Source: Gloeomargaritales cyanobacterium VI4D9 (GTDB taxonomy: Bacteria > Cyanobacteriota > Cyanobacteriia > Gloeomargaritales > Gloeomargaritaceae). Taken from it: a stretch of DNA of 64,000 nucleotides. The first letter of the stretch is position 1. Each line of letters starts with the position of its first letter. The stretch covers positions 1,277,157 to 1,341,156 of the forward strand of contig OV696605.1 in assembly GCA_927797885.1 (NCBI GenBank), read 5' to 3'. Below the pieces are notes generated by a model. That model was not told the origin of the DNA. It made no database searches and saw only the letters and a program-made list of their open reading frames with translations. Position numbers and translations under genes: made by a program. Shown here piece by piece: positions 36,708-45,585 of this stretch.

Positions 36708-36827
36708 GGGCACCTCTATAAATTGCAAATTGGCGGTCGCAGGGGGGCACCCCCCGCCCTTGGTTCTGGGTAATATGGGCATTCCAAGGATGAGATTTTT
36801 CATCGGTTCAAATAAATAGAGATGCCC
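36708..36827. repeat. hybrid element: family-C/IS5 ends with family-A-like core
   Basis: 120 bases flanked by TAA/TTA, with ends GGGCACCTCTAT and ATAGAGATGCCC. These match the ends of the IS5-type element, while the core GGTCGCAGGGGGGCACCCCCC is A-like. It may be mobilised by the IS5-type transposase (inference from end identity). Confidence 0.75.
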
Positions 36828-37005
36828 TTAAGAGCCAGACTTTTATTCATAATGAAAAACTTCTCATGAAGTATTTCACCTGTCTCAAAGTTATGAACTT
36901 TTGTTGCAGGGTTCAACACTTTTGAATAGGAACATTCCCCGGTCAGGAACCAACGTGGTATAGTACTGAGGAGGAATCATCGTTACAACTACCAATCAAT
37001 GGTTG

Positions 37006-38007
37006 ATGGGGAGCATGAAGGGGATGAACACCAGGATTAGGGGATTGATGGTGGGAATGGTCGTGGCGGGTTGCGTATCCGTGGCTCTACCATCAGTTGT
37101 GGTGGCGCAGGGGGTTGGTTTAGAGCAAATCCAAGTGCAAACCAAGAAGCGCTTGGCGGTATTGGATTTTGACTTTGCCAGCACCGGTTTGACGGGTTTG
37201 GGGTTAACTGGTACTGTGGGACCCGCTAAGGGTGTCAGCGACTTACTAACCAATCGGTTGGTGCAAAACGGCACATTTATCATGGTGGAGCGCAGTCGGA
37301 TCAATCAAATTTTGGCGGAACAAAACCTGGGAGCCAGTGGACGGATTGAACCAGCAACAGCGGCACAAATTGGTCGTCTATTGGGAGCCGATGCGGTGAT
37401 TATTGGCACCATTACCCAATTCAATATTGAGGAATCCCGCTCCGGAGTCAACATCGGTTTTTTCGGCATTTCCACCAGCAGTCAAAAACAAAAAGCCGAT
37501 GTGAAACTCAACGCCCGGATTGTCAACACCAGCACCGGGGAGATTTTGGCGGTGGCGGAGGGTGCGGGTACGGCGGATAAGGGCACGGGCGGGGCTACGG
37601 TGTACGGCATTGGTGGGGGGAGTACAACGGATGCCCGGGATCAATTATTGAGTGCTGCCGCGGAACAGGCCGTTGCCCAACTCGCCGATGGACTGGTACA
37701 GCAATCTGCCGTTTTGGCCGCTTTGCCCCCCCTCCTGCCCGATGTGATTGCGATTGTGGCGGATGTCGCCCCCGGGCGGGTCATTTTGAACAAGGGAGCC
37801 AAAGATGGCCTCAAACCCGGCATGGTGATGTCGGTGGAGCGGGTCGTCCGAGAAATCAAAGACCCCCAAACCGGCAAAGTCCTGCGGAAGGATACCCAGC
37901 CGGTGGGACGGGTACAGTTGACGGAAGTGGATGGGGTTTCAGCGGTGGGGCGGATTTTGAGTGGGCAAGGGTTGAAGGTCGGAGATGCGGCCAAACCGAT
38001 TGAGTAG
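37006..38007 (+). CDS. CsgG-family secreted lipoprotein-like protein with FlgT-like C-terminus
   Basis: After a signal peptide (hydrophobic GLMVGMVVAGCVSVALPSVVVAQG) comes a CsgG/TolB-N type domain: KRLAVLDFDFAS, GVSDLLTNRLVQNGTFIMVERSRINQILAEQNL, LLGADAVIIGTITQF. This is followed by a small beta domain (GRVILNKGAKDGLKPGMVMSVER) like that in FlgT. CsgG proteins form outer-membrane export pores for curli in enterobacteria; other members are periplasmic assembly factors, and no curlin gene is nearby. Several in-frame ATGs (37006, 37015, 37024) compete as start. A function in secretion or envelope assembly is inferred. Confidence 0.85.
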   Translation: MGSMKGMNTRIRGLMVGMVVAGCVSVALPSVVVAQGVGLEQIQVQTKKRLAVLDFDFASTGLTGLGLTGTVGPAKGVSDLLTNRLVQNGTFIMVERSRINQILAEQNLGASGRIEPATAAQIGRLLGADAVIIGTITQFNIEESRSGVNIGFFGISTSSQKQKADVKLNARIVNTSTGEILAVAEGAGTADKGTGGATVYGIGGGSTTDARDQLLSAAAEQAVAQLADGLVQQSAVLAALPPLLPDVIAIVADVAPGRVILNKGAKDGLKPGMVMSVERVVREIKDPQTGKVLRKDTQPVGRVQLTEVDGVSAVGRILSGQGLKVGDAAKPIE

Positions 38008-38036
38008 CCTCTGGTGCTCTTCAACAGGACACCGGC

Positions 38037-38447
38037 ATGGTAAGAAGACGGCCTCGCCCGAGACTGGGGCAATTTTGGCAAGAATTTCGCAATTTTGCCT
38101 TCAAAGGTAATGTGGTAGATTTGGCCGTGGCCGTGATTATTGGCGGTGCTTTTGGTAAGATCATCACCTCCTTTGTGGAAGATGTGGTGATGCCCTTGGT
38201 GAACCCGCTTATCCCTGGGGGCGACTGGCGGCTGTTAACCGTTGGGCCAGGGGTGAAAATCGGCAACTTTTTGGGAGCAATTGTGGATTTCCTGATCGTG
38301 GCTCTGGTGTTATTTCTGATGATTCGGTTCATCCTCACCCGCCAAGCCCCAGAGCCAGATGCTCCCCCCGAACCCACGACCGAGGAACGGCTCGTCCTGG
38401 CTATTGAACGGTTAAATGACCATTTAGACCACTCATCCGTGAACTAG
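38037..38447 (+). CDS. mscL: large-conductance mechanosensitive channel
   Basis: The 136-residue inner-membrane protein has the MscL pattern: N-terminal FRNFAFKGNVVDLAVAVIIGGAFGKIITSFVEDVVMP (S1 helix and TM1), a periplasmic loop, TM2 (IGNFLGAIVDFLIVALVLFLMIR) and a charged C-terminal helix (TEERLVLAIERLNDHL). It opens as an emergency valve in osmotic downshock. It lies 29 bases after the CsgG-like gene, so cotranscription is plausible. Confidence 0.96.
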   Translation: MVRRRPRPRLGQFWQEFRNFAFKGNVVDLAVAVIIGGAFGKIITSFVEDVVMPLVNPLIPGGDWRLLTVGPGVKIGNFLGAIVDFLIVALVLFLMIRFILTRQAPEPDAPPEPTTEERLVLAIERLNDHLDHSSVN

Positions 38448-38683
38448 GGGAACAGAAAACATCTCATTTTTGGGCACTTCTATCCATTTGCACCCATTGC
38501 AGGTTATCTCGCTGGAATGCCCATACTAATCTGCGACCGATTTTTAGAAATGCTCCTTTATTTTAAGATAACCATAATCCCCCGAATTAATATATCCTGC
38601 CCAGGGATAATCCCCTCGGATCAGGTTTTTCCGTAATGTTTGTTCCCAAATTGTTGAGAATTGTTATCCTGGCTGAAAATTGT

Positions 38684-39553
38684 CTAATTTCCCACCCCCG
38701 AAGCCGCAATCATCGAACCAATCCCGGTATCGGTGAAAATTTCCAATAATAGGGAGTGGGGCAAACGACCATCCAAAATATGTGCCGCTTTCACCCCCTG
38801 CGCCAGGGAACGCACACAACAATTTACCTTGGGGATCATGCCGCCACTGATGATGCCCTGCTCGATCAGTTGCCGCGCCTGTTGAATGTTTAAGAAATGA
38901 TACAGGGTACTCATGTCTTTGGGGTTGTGTAAAATGCCCGCCGTATCCGTGAGTAAGATTAATTTTTCTGCTCCCAAGGCGGCTGCCAGTTCCCCCGCTA
39001 CCGTATCGGCGTTGATATTAAAGGCTTGCCCCGTCTCATCAGCGGCCACACTGGACACCACCGGAATATAGCCCCCCTGAATCAAAGTTTCGAGCAAATG
39101 GGTTTGCACACTTTTCACCTCCCCCACAAAACCCATATCATCGGAACCTTCCGGGCGGGCTTGGATCAAATTGCCATCCGTTCCGGCGATGCCCACCGCC
39201 TTGCCCCCGGCTTGGTTGATCAACCGGACAATTTCCTTATTGACCCGACCGACCAATACCATTTCCACCACCGCCATCGTGGCCGCATCGGTCACCCGCA
39301 GACCGTTTTTGAACTGGGGGGCAATGCCTAATTTATCCAACCAGGTATTAATCTCCGGGCCGCCCCCATGCACCAAAATCGGTCGCAAGCCCACGCAGGA
39401 CATGAACACCACATCGCTGATCACCTGTTGTTTAAGGGATTCTTCTTTCATGGCCGCCCCGCCGTACTTGATAACGATGGTGCGTCCGGCGAATTTTTGG
39501 ATGTAGGGCAGGGCTTCGCTGAGTACCTGCACCCGGTCTTGGTTGGTCAGCAT
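38684..39553 (-). CDS. argB: acetylglutamate kinase
   Basis: This enzyme phosphorylates N-acetylglutamate, the second and usually controlled step of arginine synthesis. In cyanobacteria it is the target of PII. The 289 residues carry the glycine motifs [11 protein letters not shown] and [13 protein letters not shown]-binding TDTAGIL, and an arginine-sensitive N-terminal helix ([20 protein letters not shown]). The C-terminal signature [25 protein letters not shown] is present. It stands alone, converging on mscL with a 236-base gap that shows only worn repeat words. Confidence 0.96.
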   Translation of the reverse strand: MLTNQDRVQVLSEALPYIQKFAGRTIVIKYGGAAMKEESLKQQVISDVVFMSCVGLRPILVHGGGPEINTWLDKLGIAPQFKNGLRVTDAATMAVVEMVLVGRVNKEIVRLINQAGGKAVGIAGTDGNLIQARPEGSDDMGFVGEVKSVQTHLLETLIQGGYIPVVSSVAADETGQAFNINADTVAGELAAALGAEKLILLTDTAGILHNPKDMSTLYHFLNIQQARQLIEQGIISGGMIPKVNCCVRSLAQGVKAAHILDGRLPHSLLLEIFTDTGIGSMIAASGVGN

Positions 39554-39576
39554 GGTTCGTGGGCAAAAATCTTTAA

Positions 39577-40017
<441 letters not shown>

Positions 40018-40051
40018 AAAAAAAATAAATATAAAAAACTTGTAACAGTCC

Positions 40052-40080
40052 TTCACAAAACCCTATCAATCGGCTAATAT
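40052..40080 (+). promoter_or_regulatory. psbA promoter (-35 TTCACA, -10 TAATAT)
   Basis: TTCACA at 40052-40057 and TAATAT at 40075-40080 are separated by exactly 17 bases, 51 bases before the psbA ATG. A small perfect hairpin AGGGA-GTAA-TCCCT (40087-40100) would form at or near the start of the transcript. This is the usual arrangement for strong sigma70-type psbA promoters. The start site itself is inferred. Confidence 0.75.
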
Positions 40081-40095
40081 ACCTTCAGGGAGTAA

Positions 40096-41202
<1,107 letters not shown>

Positions 41203-41257
41203 TTTCCAAGCCATCTGAGGTAGAGACAAAAGTTAACAAGATTAAAAACTAAGAATG

Positions 41258-41283
41258 CCCCCAACCCTGGGGGTGTTTTTTTT
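41258..41283 (+). terminator. rho-independent terminator of psbA
   Basis: Stem CCCCCA / TGGGGG with an ACCC loop (41258-41273) followed by GTG and eight T. It lies 55 bases after the psbA stop. Confidence 0.88.
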
Positions 41284-41310
41284 GTGCTGAAACTTGAGAT
41301 ATGGCTATTT

Positions 41311-41417
41311 TACAGTCTATTTATCAATTAAAGGATACAAAAAGCTACGATTATCCTAAAGGCTTACCGTAATTGACCTAGGGCAAGTGGGGTTCAACTG
41401 TATCCCATATAAAGTAG
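41311..41417. repeat. family B MITE-like element, one end worn, opposite orientation
   Basis: Starts TACAGTCTATTTATCAATTA and shares AAAGGATACAAAAAGC, GGTTCAACTGTATCCCAT with the inverse of 46967-47083. The right end is truncated near AAAGTAGGCT. It lies between the psbA terminator and the DUF58 gene end. Confidence 0.7.
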
Positions 41418-41442
41418 GCTTAATTTGAGATTGTCCGTACAT

Positions 41443-42759
41443 CTACAAACGCCCTCGGGCTTTCAATCGCAGATAGGCTTCCACCAAAGGTGTACTGACC
41501 TGATGGGCGGGGGCATCCACCACCAAGACCCCTTGCCGTTGGATTTGAGTAAGGACAACCTGACGCTGATGCAATAAATCCAATGCTACTGCCCGCCGGT
41601 AGGCATCCGCCGGATTAGTGCTAAAACTCTGCGCTTGTTGGGTCACCAAGGGGTCATGCAGGGTCACACATAGGGGCAAGTGCCGGGGGGGTAGGCGACC
41701 TAAAGCCCCCATCAATTCACTGGAAGCGGTGGTGTCAATCACCTCAGTTAACATGACCACCAAAGTACGCCGGGTTTGCTGGCGGGTCACCGTTTGCATG
41801 ATGCCCACATAATCCGGTTCTTGCAGTACGGGTTGGAGGCGTGCCGACCGTTCCGTTAAATGGTTCAGGTAATGGTTTCCCCGTTGTGCCGGTAGCCACA
41901 GGGACACCTGCCGGTCAAACACCACCAACCCCACCCGGTCGCCCCGGTGGAGTACGGCCAAGGCCAGAGCCAGGGCGGCATTCAGCCCCCAATCAAACCG
42001 GGTTAGCCCCTGAATCCGTCCGGTCATCAACCGCCCCCGGTCAAGCAGAATCAGCACGGTTTGTTCCTGTTCCGGTTCCAATACCCGCACCAAAGGCCGT
42101 CCCCGCCGAGCCGTTGCCTTCCAATCCACCAAACGGGGGTCATCCCCGGTGCGATATTCCCGCAGTTCGGTGAACTCGGTTCCCCCCGGCAATTGCCGTT
42201 TGCGCCGCAGGGTGCCACTCCCCTCCAAGGTCAACCGAATGGACAATTCCCGCAGGGCAAGCAAGTCGGGATACACGGACACGGGGCGCGGGGTGCCCAC
42301 CCGCCAATGATCCCAGGCCAGTCCCCAGGGGGTCAACTGCCACGCGGTCAGCCTTTGCCAGGGAAATTCTCCCCGTTTTTCCGGGCGCAGGGTGTAGCGC
42401 AAATCCTGGAGCGTCGCCGGGGGTAACTGCGCCGTGATTGGCTCTGGGGCGACCGCCCAGCCCACCGGACACCCATCCCGCAAACGAATGTGCGCCGGAT
42501 AAGCCGCCGTTTGCGCCACAATCGTGATGGTATTCTGCCGCCCGACGGATAATTTGCCCGGGTCAATGGGGGTCAAGGCCACCCGGCGAGGGCGATTGCG
42601 GCCATAATCCCAGAACATGGCGATAAGGATCAATACATCATAAATGCTGGTGATGATAATGCTGAATTTCCAGCCCAGCGGTACGCCCAACCCCCCGGCC
42701 AAGGGCAATCCCAATAGCAAAAGCCCATAGGTTAAGCGAGTGGGGATGGGCATGGGCAA
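41443..42759 (-). CDS. DUF58 domain protein
   Basis: A 438-residue membrane-associated protein. Two N-terminal hydrophobic segments (LTYGLLLLGLPLAGGLGVPLGW, IIITSIYDVLILIAMFW) are followed by a beta domain. The DUF58 signature is LPGGTEFTELREYRTGDDPRLVDWKATARRGRPLVRVLEPE, then a von Willebrand A-like part (VLILLDRGRLM...). DUF58 genes usually sit beside MoxR AAA ATPases in chaperone-like systems; no MoxR gene is adjacent here. It begins 7 bases after the folK stop in a two-gene leftward unit. Role unknown. Confidence 0.87.
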   Translation of the reverse strand: MPMPIPTRLTYGLLLLGLPLAGGLGVPLGWKFSIIITSIYDVLILIAMFWDYGRNRPRRVALTPIDPGKLSVGRQNTITIVAQTAAYPAHIRLRDGCPVGWAVAPEPITAQLPPATLQDLRYTLRPEKRGEFPWQRLTAWQLTPWGLAWDHWRVGTPRPVSVYPDLLALRELSIRLTLEGSGTLRRKRQLPGGTEFTELREYRTGDDPRLVDWKATARRGRPLVRVLEPEQEQTVLILLDRGRLMTGRIQGLTRFDWGLNAALALALAVLHRGDRVGLVVFDRQVSLWLPAQRGNHYLNHLTERSARLQPVLQEPDYVGIMQTVTRQQTRRTLVVMLTEVIDTTASSELMGALGRLPPRHLPLCVTLHDPLVTQQAQSFSTNPADAYRRAVALDLLHQRQVVLTQIQRQGVLVVDAPAHQVSTPLVEAYLRLKARGRL

Positions 42760-42765
42760 ACCGGA

Positions 42766-43260
42766 TTAAATTTCTCCCACCATCATAATTCCTGAGCCAT
42801 CCACCTGTTGCGCCAGGGCTTTGACCGTCACACCCGTGTGGGGGTCGCACCAATCCGGGGCAATCTCCGCCAAAGGGAGCAACACAAATGCCCGCCGATG
42901 ATACTCAGGATGGGGAATGGTTAACTGGGGCGTGTGTATCCGTTCATGGCCGTAAAAAATAATATCCAAATCCAGGGTGCGGGGTTGCCATTTACCGTTG
43001 CGAATGCGGCCAAAAGCAGCTTCCGTTGCTAATAAAATCTGGAGCAAATCCGTAGGGGAATGGGTCATCGCCAACAACGCACAGCCATTGATAAAATCCG
43101 GTTGGGGTGGCTCCAAAGGTGGGGTGCGATACCAGTGGGAATGGGTGATCAAATGCACCCCGTACCTTTGAACCAGATGGGTGAGGGCTTGGGGCAAAAT
43201 GGCCAGGGAATCCCCTAAATTACTGCCCAGGGCAATGGCAACTTGCTCGGTTTGACTCAT
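42766..43260 (-). CDS. folK: 2-amino-4-hydroxy-6-hydroxymethyldihydropteridine diphosphokinase
   Basis: HPPK transfers pyrophosphate from ATP to the pterin in folate synthesis. The 164 residues contain ALGSNLGDS, HWYRTPPLEPPQPDFINGCALL, and PRTLDLDIIFYG with the Asp pair that binds magnesium, then IPHPEYHRRAFVLLPLAEIAPDW. Complete. It is upstream of and nearly abutting the DUF58 gene. Confidence 0.95.
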   Translation of the reverse strand: MSQTEQVAIALGSNLGDSLAILPQALTHLVQRYGVHLITHSHWYRTPPLEPPQPDFINGCALLAMTHSPTDLLQILLATEAAFGRIRNGKWQPRTLDLDIIFYGHERIHTPQLTIPHPEYHRRAFVLLPLAEIAPDWCDPHTGVTVKALAQQVDGSGIMMVGEI

Positions 43261-43388
43261 ATAGCCACCCTAAACAATGACGCACCAGGTACTTACGGAA
43301 ATTAGCTTCTAGCGGGATTCCCATGTGATGATTGTTTCAATCTCCGATGGGTTTACAGTGGCCATCCTAACTGGGTATGGCTATGAAA

Positions 43389-43511
43389 GGGTCGCAGGAA
43401 CACCGCCCCCATCCCTGGTTCTGGGGAATTTTTGTTCATTAAATGCCTCCAGTCTGCAGGCTAACGAGTCGGACTGCCATGATTAGAATTTTTATAGTCA
43501 TTGGCTCTCCT
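43389..43511. repeat. 123-bp tandem duplication, unit 1
   Basis: Begins GGGTCGCAGGAACACCGCC and ends CATTGGCTCTCCT. It is repeated at 43540-43662 with only a handful of differences and exactly the same length. The second half (GCCTCCAGTCTGCAGGCT...GACTGCCATGATTAG) occurs nowhere else in the window. Confidence 0.85.
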
Positions 43512-43539
43512 ATAGCAATCCTAAATGAGAATAGAATAG
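43512..43539. repeat. family A left end at the duplication junction
   Basis: ATAGCAATCCTAAATGAGAA leads straight into unit 2, so the second unit plus this stretch forms the left two-thirds of a family-A element whose right terminal repeat is missing. Confidence 0.7.
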
Positions 43540-43662
43540 GGGTCGCAGGGGCACCGCCCCCGTCTTTGGTTCTGGGGAATTTTTGTTCATTAAATGCCTC
43601 CAGTCTGCAGGCTGACGAGTCGGACTGCCATGATTAGAATTTTTATAGTCATTGGCTCTCCT
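43540..43662. repeat. 123-bp tandem duplication, unit 2
   Basis: Second copy of the unit at 43389-43511. Differences are concentrated in the GC-rich core (GGGGCACCGCCCCCGTCTTT versus GGAACACCGCCCCCATCCCT). Confidence 0.85.
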
Positions 43663-43724
43663 CGATTTAGGGTGATAATTTTTTCTAATCAAAGAATGCG
43701 GCTAAGGTTCTCGCCCGAAAGTTG

Positions 43725-43843
43725 AGCACCTGTATTAATTCATGACTATTGAGAATGACCCCTGCATTATTGATAATTGCCGACGAAAGAATGGGGCTTC
43801 CGAGCCTGTCATGTAAGTACAAAAATCAATCGGTGAGAGTGCC
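43725..43843. repeat. family C MITE-like element
   Basis: Carries AGCACCTGTATTAATTCATG at the left, CTATTGAGAATGA, GGGGCTTCCGAGCCTGTCAT and GTACAAAAATCAAT, matching 7637-7750 over most of its length. The right end is worn (GAGAGTGCC). Confidence 0.75.
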
Positions 43844-43956
43844 TGATATTGTACTGCGATAGCTCAAAATCCTGTGACAGGGAGAGGTTTGCTAAAATTA
43901 TGTTCCATGCCATCATTAGTAAATTGAAACTCTCAAAAATTGGACGTGGAGACTGA

Positions 43957-44105
43957 ATAAGACCACTGAGCCTCAAGGCTTGGCGGCATTGGTCTATGAA
44001 ACGTCAAGAATCCCTGTCCTGTAGCTTGCGTGGCGTGGCCATATGCCTAGCGGCACCGCTAACGCCTGGAGGACGGGGAGTATGTCAGGGTGAAATTTTA
44101 ACCAT
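43957..44105 (+). mobile_element. probable right-end remnant of an IS200/IS605-type element
   Basis: ATGAAACGTCAAGAATCCCTGTCCT followed later by GGACGGGGAGTATGTCAG has the look of a TnpB C-terminus (KRQESLS) merging into the CCC..GTCC/GGAC..GGGG hairpin and TCAG end of these elements. The loop has been enlarged by a palindromic insert around GGCGTGGCCATATGCC. No tnpA or intact tnpB is present. The call rests on recognition of the end pattern only. Confidence 0.45.
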
Positions 44106-44170
44106 ACTTGAAACGCTTTATTCATCGAGCTTTTTAGGATTTTTGGGTACAGCTTGAAAAGTGCCTGTAA

Positions 44171-44255
44171 CGGAGAGGGAGGGATTCGAACCCTCGGAGA
44201 CTCGCGTCTCGCTCGATTTCAAGTCGAGTGCATTCGACCACTCTGCCACCTCTCC
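44171..44255 (-). tRNA. tRNA-Ser (anticodon UGA)
   Basis: Read leftward, the 85-base gene folds as a class II tRNA. The acceptor stem GGAGAGG pairs with CCTCTCC plus G discriminator. The anticodon stem CTCGA/TCGAG carries the loop CTTGAAA (anticodon TGA at 44219-44221). There is a long variable arm CGAGACGCGAGTCTCG and a T-arm GAGGGTTCGAATCCCTC. CCA is not encoded. Confidence 0.95.
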
Positions 44256-44268
44256 TGATGGGGCTATT

Positions 44269-44643
44269 CTAACCAACCGGGGAAAAAGCCAACCGTTCGG
44301 CGTGCGCCCAAAATCGTTCTAGATCGTAAAATTCCCGCTCCTTGGGCAGGAAAATATGGACAATCACATCCCCATAATCCTGTAAAACCCACCCCCCCTC
44401 GGCGGAACCCTCCTGATGGCGGGGTTGGGTGTGCCACTGTTGCGCCACCTGATCCTGGATGCCCCGGGCAATCGCCCGCACCTGAGCGCTGGAATAGCCA
44501 GTGACCAACACAAAATAATCTGCTAGATAGGAAAGTTCAGTGACCCGTAGAAGCAGAATATCTCGTCCCTTCCGTTCATCTGCCGCCTGGGCAATCGTCA
44601 GTGCCAGTTGGGTGGTCGGGTCGGGTTGTTCAAAACGAGTCAT
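44269..44643 (-). CDS. rsfS: ribosomal silencing factor RsfS (Iojap family)
   Basis: Binds uL14 on the large ribosomal subunit and blocks subunit joining when nutrients are low. The 124 residues have the Iojap pattern: AAxxxD-like start, ITELSYLADYFVLVTGYSSAQVRAIARGIQDQV, EGSAEGGWVLQDYGDVIVHIF, and REFYDLERFWAHAERL. Complete. It lies 13 bases beyond the tRNA gene on the same strand and is divergent from the methyltransferase gene. Confidence 0.95.
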   Translation of the reverse strand: MTRFEQPDPTTQLALTIAQAADERKGRDILLLRVTELSYLADYFVLVTGYSSAQVRAIARGIQDQVAQQWHTQPRHQEGSAEGGWVLQDYGDVIVHIFLPKEREFYDLERFWAHAERLAFSPVG

Positions 44644-44739
44644 CCAGTCTGGGGTAATTGACTATTCCTATACTACTGGAGCCAAGCCGGAGTGTGATAC
44701 CCTGGGGAACGAAATTTACGATTCTTCAGCATTTTACCC

Positions 44740-45585
44740 ATGCCCTCCCCAGCGCCCGCCTATTACTGGTGGGGCAATGCCGCCAAAGCCCAAGTGGTGA
44801 AGCACATCCTTACCCAAATTCAGGATGATGTGCCCCGGGTGGTGTTCGACTACGGCTGTGGTGATGGGGGGTATTGGCCGGATATTTTGCGCGATTACCC
44901 CCAAATTCAATGGTGGGGATTTGAACCGCAAAAACGGCGGCGGCAACAGGCACAAAAACGTCTGGCTGGTTTGAATGCCAAAGTGGTAAATTGGGAAGAA
45001 TTGCAATCGACTCAAATGAATGCGGATTTTGTCGTCAGTTTTAGCGTACTAGAACACGTTTATCACCGCCGTCAATACCTGGAAATGGCGCAAAAGCAAC
45101 TCGCACCTGGAGGTATTTTTTATCTTAATTATGACGATGGTCATTTTCGTCCTCTTTTAGATTTAAGCCGACCTAAAACTTGGCTTTCCCCTTTGAAAGT
45201 AGCATTACACAATGGGATGGCTCCGCTCCTGGCTCGTTGCGGTTATATCACTCCGTTTCAACAGCGAGTTATCCAGGCAGAAATTGATCAACTCATTCAG
45301 GATTTAGGATGGCGGGTAGAGCGGGTTTTTTATAGTAATTTGGAATGTTTGAAATCCTTTATCAAAACCCTTCCCGATGAACAGAAACCCGCCTTTACCC
45401 AGGTGTGGGTGGATTTGGAAATGCTCTTAAATGAGCAATTTGCCCATGTTGGGGCAGAGCATCTGGGTGACCCGATTAACCTATGGCAGGTCATGCCCTC
45501 TCGCACCCTGGTTTTGACCCACCCCAAAGATCATTCCCCGGAGCGCAACACCCCAGGGAATGACAGCCATGTCATTGAAAATTAA
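44740..45585 (+). CDS. class I SAM-dependent methyltransferase
   Basis: The 281-residue protein has the Rossmann SAM motif I VVFDYGCGDGGYW (about residue 35), an acidic end of strand 2 (WWGFEPQ), the motif IV region ADFVVSFSVLEHV and LAPGGIFYLNYDDG. This is a type 11/12 methyltransferase fold. The C-terminal ~130 residues (LIQDLGWRVERVFY..., MLLNEQFAHVGAEHLG) are not familiar and probably recognise the substrate. No neighbour suggests a pathway. It converges on the SLH-protein gene with a four-base overlap. Confidence 0.85.
   Translation: MPSPAPAYYWWGNAAKAQVVKHILTQIQDDVPRVVFDYGCGDGGYWPDILRDYPQIQWWGFEPQKRRRQQAQKRLAGLNAKVVNWEELQSTQMNADFVVSFSVLEHVYHRRQYLEMAQKQLAPGGIFYLNYDDGHFRPLLDLSRPKTWLSPLKVALHNGMAPLLARCGYITPFQQRVIQAEIDQLIQDLGWRVERVFYSNLECLKSFIKTLPDEQKPAFTQVWVDLEMLLNEQFAHVGAEHLGDPINLWQVMPSRTLVLTHPKDHSPERNTPGNDSHVIEN

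Larger units (their letters stand above)
36053..37005. other. intergenic repeat island downstream of the IS4-family element
   Basis: No supported gene lies in ~950 bases. It contains the right target duplication (36053-36061), ~320 bases without recognisable content, a family-B element (36388-36502), a family-A element (36562-36676), a family-C-ended element (36708-36827) and a worn IS4 right end near 36902-36924. The open frame across 36405-36803 only reads through these repeats. Confidence 0.65.
43261..44170. other. 900-base intergenic island: tandem 123-bp duplication, family A and C elements, IS200/IS605-type end
   Basis: No intact gene is seen. In order: about 128 bases with no recognised content, a 123-bp unit repeated twice (43389-43511, 43540-43662) around a family-A end (43512), a family-C element (43725-43843), and a stretch that looks like the 3' end of an IS200/IS605-type element (about 43957-44105). 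The tRNA-Ser gene follows, an integration-prone landmark. Confidence 0.65.

Noticed and set aside
36405-36803. A 132-codon minus-strand ORF in the repeat island
   Set aside because: It is read through family B, A and C elements, and the same peptide fragments recur wherever those repeats occur.
43261-44170. CRISPR array
   Set aside because: Only two long units (123 bp) occur, with a repeat-derived spacer. There are no short regular repeats and no cas genes in the window.
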